A stretch of 64,000 bases of DNA from Malania oleifera (lineage: Eukaryota; Streptophyta; Magnoliopsida; Santalales; Ximeniaceae), in assembly GCF_029873635.1 (NCBI RefSeq), contig NC_080422.1:4568001-4632000 (forward strand), in the 5' to 3' direction. Made by a program: the position numbers and the translations under genes. Shown one piece after another: positions 59,401-64,000 of this stretch (position 1 is the first letter of the stretch; every line of letters begins with the position of its first letter). The notes under the pieces were generated by a model that was not told the DNA's origin, did no database searches, and worked only from the letters and a program-made list of their open reading frames with translations.

Positions 59401-62319
59401 TTTTTGGTATTTGTAATTATGTGTTTAGTTGGGGTTAGTTTGAAAATATGTGCTAGTAGTAGAAATGGGTATAAGTACTAAACATGCAAGTTAATGTAGT
59501 TATCATTCAAAATCAGAATTGCTGCTGTTTCCCTCTCTCTCACTCTTTCTCTCTCTCTCTGAATTCTAATATTTATCCTACATTACTTGCTCACGTTGGT
59601 TTTTGCTTTTCCTTTTTTGTTGTATAAAAAAAGTAAAAAGAAGAAGAAGATAAATTGAGATAGAAAACAAACTAAAGAGGACAAGAAGTCTTCAAAAAAA
59701 ATACAAAATCTAAAAACAAAGAAAAGAAAGACAACCTCAAACAAAACAGCCCACCAACAAAAAACCTAGCAAGAACTACTAGAGAAAGCCCCTTCTCAGT
59801 CCCTTTCTGTAATAGTTCAAAGAACACTGCAAATTTTCCAATTCCCATGGTCCCTTCTTAGCCTTACTTTTACCACAATCCAAGCAGACTTCCTTTCCGT
59901 CCAACTTAGCTAACTGCAAACACATTTTATACAGAAAATGTTGAAAATGCGAGATGCTCAAACTTACCTGTTTCCTCACCTAATCCATCCTTCTCCAAAC
60001 CAGAAACTCTAAGACCTCCAATGGGGAAAATCACCCAATATGTAAGAAGAAATTAGAAAACTCTGATTCAAACCTGAGTTATTCACAAATCCCATCAATT
60101 AGTAGCCCTCCATCATAATTAAGCACTGTCCAACTCACCATCCTCATCTGAAACGTCACCCCATTTCTTATTCTCAATAGAATTTTCCTCACTATCCTTC
60201 TTTGTTAAGTCTATTTTCGACCCAGTTCAGTGCTCCTCAATGCAAAAACTACCATCACTACATCTTTTCATAAACTTAACCTTCCTCACATGTGCACTAG
60301 AATGCCTGTCAACTGAGGAGTCCCTTTTTCCCATGCTCTTCGGCTTTCAACAAATATAAACCTGTGGTAATGCTGATTTTCTGGAAAATCAAGATTTTTT
60401 CTCCCCATCCATCCCTCCTCGTAGTTACTAGAACTCTGATTAACCCAATTCTCAGCCTGATCAGCAATCATATTTTCCACCACCTGCACATTGTGACATT
60501 AATCCTCTATAGAGACCCCTTTGGAGGGCTCGCCAGTTCTCAGAAAATTCCTTCACTCGGCCCTCTGCCAGGCAAAGATATGCGCTGCTCACTCACTCAA
60601 ATTCCTCTCGCTGGCGAGGATGTGCTGTGAAGCTATGCCAAGGACCAGACATGCTATGCCCCTCCCTTTGGAAGTCCAAGACATCATGAACCTCACCATT
60701 CTCAATCTGCTGAAATAATTGTTGGGCTTCAGGTGTACTAAACTGTACAGCCCCTTCACTAGTATGTTGGGCCTCCGGAACATGGGTCCGTAAAGAGGAT
60801 TTAGTCCCATTCTGGCCTGACAAAATCTCTTGTGCTTTAGAGATCTCAATTACCCTTAAAAGCTCCCTTAAGAACCCAACAAATCGTAAATGGGGCAGAT
60901 CTCCATTAAGAGTCCTGGGATTATTTCTCAATAATTGGTCATATAAATTGAGACGTTAAGAATCCCTGGCCCAACCCCCCCCCCCCCCCCAACAAAACCC
61001 TAGTTTCCCCAAAAATTCCTGGACCACCAGTTGCAGCCACTCCAGCACTTGGGAACACCTACAATTCCCACCTCCCGATCCACCTTCACTGTTTCTGACC
61101 ACTGGATTGAACCTCCTTCCAACTCCAGCGATCATGAGTCCCTCAACATCCAGCCACAACTTTACTCATCTTCTTTGAAACCATAATCACCTGCAACTCT
61201 TGCAAAAACCTCCACGACCCACCCCTTCCGGACCTCCAGGAATGAAGGTCGCAAAACCCTCACATCATAGACCCAACTACATAAAATTGCCTTTCTGATT
61301 GGCTTTAGTCGCTGTCCAGAATTTTACCTTGCCAAACTTCTGTTACAAGTGACCTTCTCTGATTTTGTCTCAAGTGAAGGTAAATGCTTGCATACCCATC
61401 TAACAGCCGATAGAGTAGTTCTAATCCATTGGCTGTGTTTCCAAGTTTTCTCCTCCAGATGAACAAAACCCCCTAACCCAACCTTTTCCAGATGCAGACC
61501 TTTCTTTCAATCAGCACCAGTTTTTTTAGGTTCACTCCCATACCTTTTTATGATTGAATCCATCAAAACAAACAATATAAAACTAGAGAGAACAAGAGCA
61601 AAAGCAATTGAGCGAGAGCGAGAATGATTATTCTAAAAATGCCCAACCCCTTGAACATTAGACAGATACAAACACCACACATCCTAGAGGTGAACAATAA
61701 GGAAGTACCATTGTGCACAAGCAAAAAGAAGAAACATCGCCCCTTCAGATTTTAAATTGACTAAATATGACCTCCATAGGGCCACATGCCAAAAGTGTTA
61801 CTGTCTGTTTCATTTTTTCCCCTATCAATGGGTAAATAATAGGGCTGAAATCCTTTTTCTTCCTACTGTTTCACTAATATGCAGTAAATCCATCCTGCAA
61901 ACTGTTCCAATTCTCAAACTCAAGTGCAAGTTAGTACCCACCTTTGCATGGGGGCACCACATGCATGAGTGTCACAATCAACATTAAGAGCTTGACCCTA
62001 GATTACAGCCTTCAACACTTATGAGGGCATCTCATAGTCAGCATGAGAAAGAAATAAGAAAAAAATTTAAACAGGCATAAAAACTAAGAAATGTGAATTT
62101 GCATTTTTCTAAAAAATATTGTCATCCTACTAATAAGACCAGCAAGAGTTTAATAACTTTAAATTTTGGGGAGATCACCATTAATTTCACAAATTCTGTT
62201 TGTAAATTAGCCCCAACATCAGAAATATCTACATATGGAGGATAATTACATTTTCATCAATATAGTATGATGGAAAAGAGAGTGTGTTACTCTTCCCTTC
62301 AATGCACCAATCATCAACT
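50410..62319 (-). CDS. PHRF1-like PHD-finger protein, 5' end outside the window
   Basis: Ten minus-strand exons in order: 62319-62250, 57745-57636, 56901-56836, 56336-55774, 55650-55564, 55415-55340, 54099-52824, 52721-52647, 51854-50799, 50619-50410 (TAG stop). All phases agree; 3589 nt, 1195 aa. The first exons encode [12 protein letters not shown] and [19 protein letters not shown], then a complete PHD finger (CLDGDGC, CDSCDIWYHAFC, WLCPRC). A long polar region follows, with basic patches ([11 protein letters not shown]), a conserved acidic block ([15 protein letters not shown]), and a C-terminal helical module ([16 protein letters not shown] to [13 protein letters not shown]) like the RNA polymerase II CTD-binding end of animal PHRF1. 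PHD fingers usually read histone H3; nuclear function is inferred. Close relatives begin with a RING finger; that exon is not in the 1.7 kb to the right edge. Confidence 0.88.
51855..52646 (-). other. Intron of the PHRF1-like gene
   Basis: Contains a less AT-rich stretch at about 52090-52360 with short GGTGG/GCAGCAG words of unknown origin. No element or gene recognised. Confidence 0.4.
54717..54806. repeat. poly(C)/poly(G)/poly(A) low-complexity tract in a PHRF1-like intron
   Basis: A near-pure C run (about 54721-54738) is followed by GGTGGGCCCGGGGGGGAGGG and then A runs. Similar C-then-A tracts occur at 56780-56808, 60967-60990 (C only) and about 62848-62888, all in introns of this gene. 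Length is likely unreliable because such runs are prone to assembly error. Confidence 0.7.
57222..57352. repeat. Two-copy 69-bp tandem duplication in a PHRF1-like intron
   Basis: AAAGGATATAAATTCCTTC starts at 57222 and 57291, followed by near-identical sequence including GCTTGGAAGTTTGATT. Confidence 0.88.
58010..59510 (+). mobile_element. L1-type LINE, 3' end of ORF2
   Basis: Plus-strand peptides in shifting frames match the zinc-finger (zf-RVT) end of plant L1 ORF2: DFHFGRNL and WSLDLRNSL-like stretches (58030-58190), [12 protein letters not shown] with a following Cys/His set (about 58800-58920), and [17 protein letters not shown]-like stretches (about 59010-59070). About 250 bases of non-coding 3' sequence follow. 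Several frame shifts are present. A ~485-bp MITE-like insert at 58250-58734 splits it. It lies antisense in an intron of the PHRF1-like gene. Confidence 0.7.
58250..58734. mobile_element. MITE-like AT-rich element inside the L1 fragment
   Basis: Ends pair imperfectly: GGCCCGTTTAGCTTTGGAAAA at the left without its first base, against GGGCCTGCTTTTGGTTGTGG read from the right end. The interior is AT-rich with repeated TTTTCCAA/TTGGAAAA words, unlike the surrounding LINE coding sequence, which resumes after it. Target duplication not resolved. Confidence 0.55.
59680..61620 (-). mobile_element. Probable L1-type LINE 5' part (ORF1 region)
   Basis: The minus strand holds several short open stretches whose composition and order resemble plant L1 ORF1 and the spacer to ORF2 (for example LVGVSKK-like start, GRREFQVF-like words near 61080, [16 protein letters not shown] at about 59800). 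No reverse transcriptase is seen. Orientation is opposite to the fragment at 58010-59510, so these are two separate insertions. Assignment rests on general likeness only. A C run interrupts it at about 60967. Confidence 0.4.
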
Positions 62320-63736
62320 CTGCAAACAAAAAAGGAAAAAAAATTAGTCACTACCGAAAGCCTAGTCATACTGAGATTTTCCATAATTTTGATTATTATA
62401 TATCCTTAATTTCAATTATAACTCAATTATCAGTATACATAAACCCCAAAACAGAAAGCATTTTCGAATATAATTATACATCAAATCCATATACAATGCC
62501 ATTGGTCATAGGGGTTATCAGAACCTACATGTGCTTCAATTTTTAATTGAGTATAAAATAGAAACCTATAAATAATTAGTCTTTTTGGAGTCTAGGACTG
62601 GTATTATTTACAGATCCAATTTATTTTTTATTTGTCATTTTTTTCACATTCTTTTTTATTGAGGACTCCAACTGCTCCTTTTTAGGAATCATGATATGTG
62701 CTGTTAGAACAGGCACTTGGATAAACCTGTTGAGGAAGATCCCAGGCCAACTCAAGTGCACATGTGAAAAAATTGAGACACAAGATCCAAAACCACTTGC
62801 AACCAAGTACACCATTGTTTGAAGCCTCAAACTGTTACCACCTTCCAGCTCCCCCACCCCCCCCCCCCCCCCCCCAAAAAAAAAAAAAAGAAAAAAGAGA
62901 AGAAGAGAAGAAACATAAAATGTGTTTCATACATTCAAATTTGGTAGACAATTCAATCGTGGGTGCAAACTATCAAGAATTATCATTTTTGGAAAAAATT
63001 TTGGCTAGTGACTACAACACTTAAGCAATGGATTAACCTACTAAAAGACAGAATCTAAGAGATGGTTCCTAAATGTGTGAAAGATCAGGTCAAGAAATAC
63101 TATCTCTTCAGCCATGATCCCTTTGACTAATCCAATCTCTCAAGCCTGTGACGGGGAGTTAATCAGTTGAACTATCGTATTAATTGTTTGACTAAAGAAG
63201 AAGTATTAAGCAATATGAATCAAATACAAAAGCCTTTGAGAATTATCACCTCTTACTCGTTCATAATGAAATTCATGCTACCAAGTCTTAAAAACCAAAA
63301 TTAACAGTGATTGCACCCAACACACTGCCAACACTTTGTGTGACCGATTGAGCACTTGTGTGTGGCAAACTCACAATGATATTATCAAAAACATTTTTGA
63401 GGCCATGTGCTACTTGCCCCAATAGAAATGCATACTGTGGTAATTTATCAAACAGCCAATACTGTCAAAGTATTGTGTGAATGGCCGAATGGTTTGGCCT
63501 TCAGTACTGTATAGTATATATAGACTTTACAAGAATGATATACATGGAAAGCAAAAAAGTTTCAGCATGATTCTAACCCTATACACGTAAACTATAATCT
63601 GTCAAGCCCTATACTTGTAAACTATAATCTGTCAAAAATATATGCTAACTATACAAAATAATGAATGGAGAAATAAGAAAATAATTGTGGGCTGAAATAA
63701 GGAAAGATGTGTAGACAGCAAGGCTTTTGCTGTTTT
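62320..63736 (-). other. Upstream intron of the PHRF1-like gene (in part)
   Basis: No further exon of the gene is found here on the minus strand; in particular no RING cysteine pattern. Contains a C-then-A tract (about 62848-62888) and, at about 63585-63640, a two-copy ~30-bp repeat (GTAAACTATAATCTGTCAA) that probably belongs to the LTR of the copia element to the right. Confidence 0.5.
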
Positions 63737-64000
63737 CTATTCCGTCGATAGCCCCCCTAAGATTGATGCGGGTTGATCAACAAGCATCAATTTGCTACTT
63801 AGGAAGCAATGTCGATGACGAGTGAGAGCCTTGGTGAAGATATCAGCAATTTGTAATTCAATGGAAATATGTGGAAGAGTGATAACACGAGCTTCAAATG
63901 CTTCACGGATAGAGTAACAATCGACTTCAATATGCTTCATGCGCTCATGATAGATAGGATTGGCCATGATCTGGATAGCCCTCATATTATCGGCATGTAG
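63737..64000 (-). mobile_element. Ty1/copia relic, RNase H end, cut by the window edge
   Basis: The minus strand encodes the end of a copia polyprotein (KHIEVDCYSIREAFEA, LQIADIFTKALTRHRH, LVDQP) followed by a G-rich purine tract, so the 3' LTR should lie just left of 63737; its limits were not resolved. Only the last ~80 codons are in the window, so I cannot say whether the whole element is intact. Antisense or sense relation: same strand as the PHRF1-like gene. Confidence 0.8.

Noticed and set aside
58010-61620. A single L1 copy with 5' inversion (twin priming)
   Set aside because: In twin priming the inverted 5' part lies upstream of the sense 3' part. Here the sense 3' part lies on the left and the opposite-strand 5' part on the right, so two insertions are simpler.
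62320-63736. RING-finger exon of the PHRF1-like gene
   Set aside because: I searched the minus strand for a Cys-x2-Cys...Cys-His pattern in an open frame with splice sites and found none; the exon must lie to the right of the window or be absent.

Overview
The window is nuclear DNA of a seed plant, most likely a woody broad-leaved angiosperm. It shows intron-rich genes of plant-specific type, RTE- and L1-type LINEs, Ty1/copia and Ty3/gypsy relics, an Au-like SINE, MITEs and AT-rich intergenic DNA. The species cannot be named from the sequence.

Three host genes can be assembled exon by exon with every splice phase matching. (1) A PDCD2-like (programmed cell death 2 C-terminal domain) gene lies on + at 7837-40009, in 7 exons coding for 373 aa. 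Its fourth intron is about 29.5 kb and is packed with repeats. (2) A SINAT-type (seven in absentia) RING E3 ubiquitin ligase lies on + at 43146-48203, in 3 exons coding for 316 aa. (3) The 3' ten exons of a PHRF1-like PHD-finger protein lie on - at 50410-62319. They code for 1195 aa in the window; the expected RING-coding 5' exons lie beyond the right edge. Genes 2 and 3 converge. No operon-like or pathway link between the three genes is visible.

Layout. 1-4465 is one copy of a ~4.46 kb segmental duplication whose other copy, 33507-37967, lies inside PDCD2-like intron 4. Each copy carries a hAT-like non-autonomous transposon (8-bp target duplication TTCACGGT), one arm of a foldback-like repeat and copia relics. 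4466-7836 holds a gypsy-type LTR, an L1 fragment, a copia LTR, a short RTE insertion and the PDCD2-like upstream region. 7837-8767 holds exons 1-4. 8768-38283 is intron 4: a copia relic (about 9.19-11.96 kb), then 12.0-29.3 kb of a ~131-bp dimeric minisatellite. The minisatellite is arranged in ~860-bp higher-order units that reverse direction internally, and the units form a palindrome of more than 10 kb centred near 22.5 kb. A 5'-truncated RTE LINE interrupts it. Then follow a ~4.2 kb non-repetitive loop with its own ~57-bp trimeric minisatellite and the second copy of the segmental duplication. 38284-40009 holds exons 5-7, with a tRNA-type SINE and tandem duplications, one of them copying the terminal exon. 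40010-64000 holds the other two genes with MITEs, SINEs and LINE fragments in and between them, and a copia relic at the right edge.

The most notable structure is the foldback/minisatellite complex of intron 4. Coordinates of repeat boundaries were read by eye and are approximate unless a target-site duplication fixes them.
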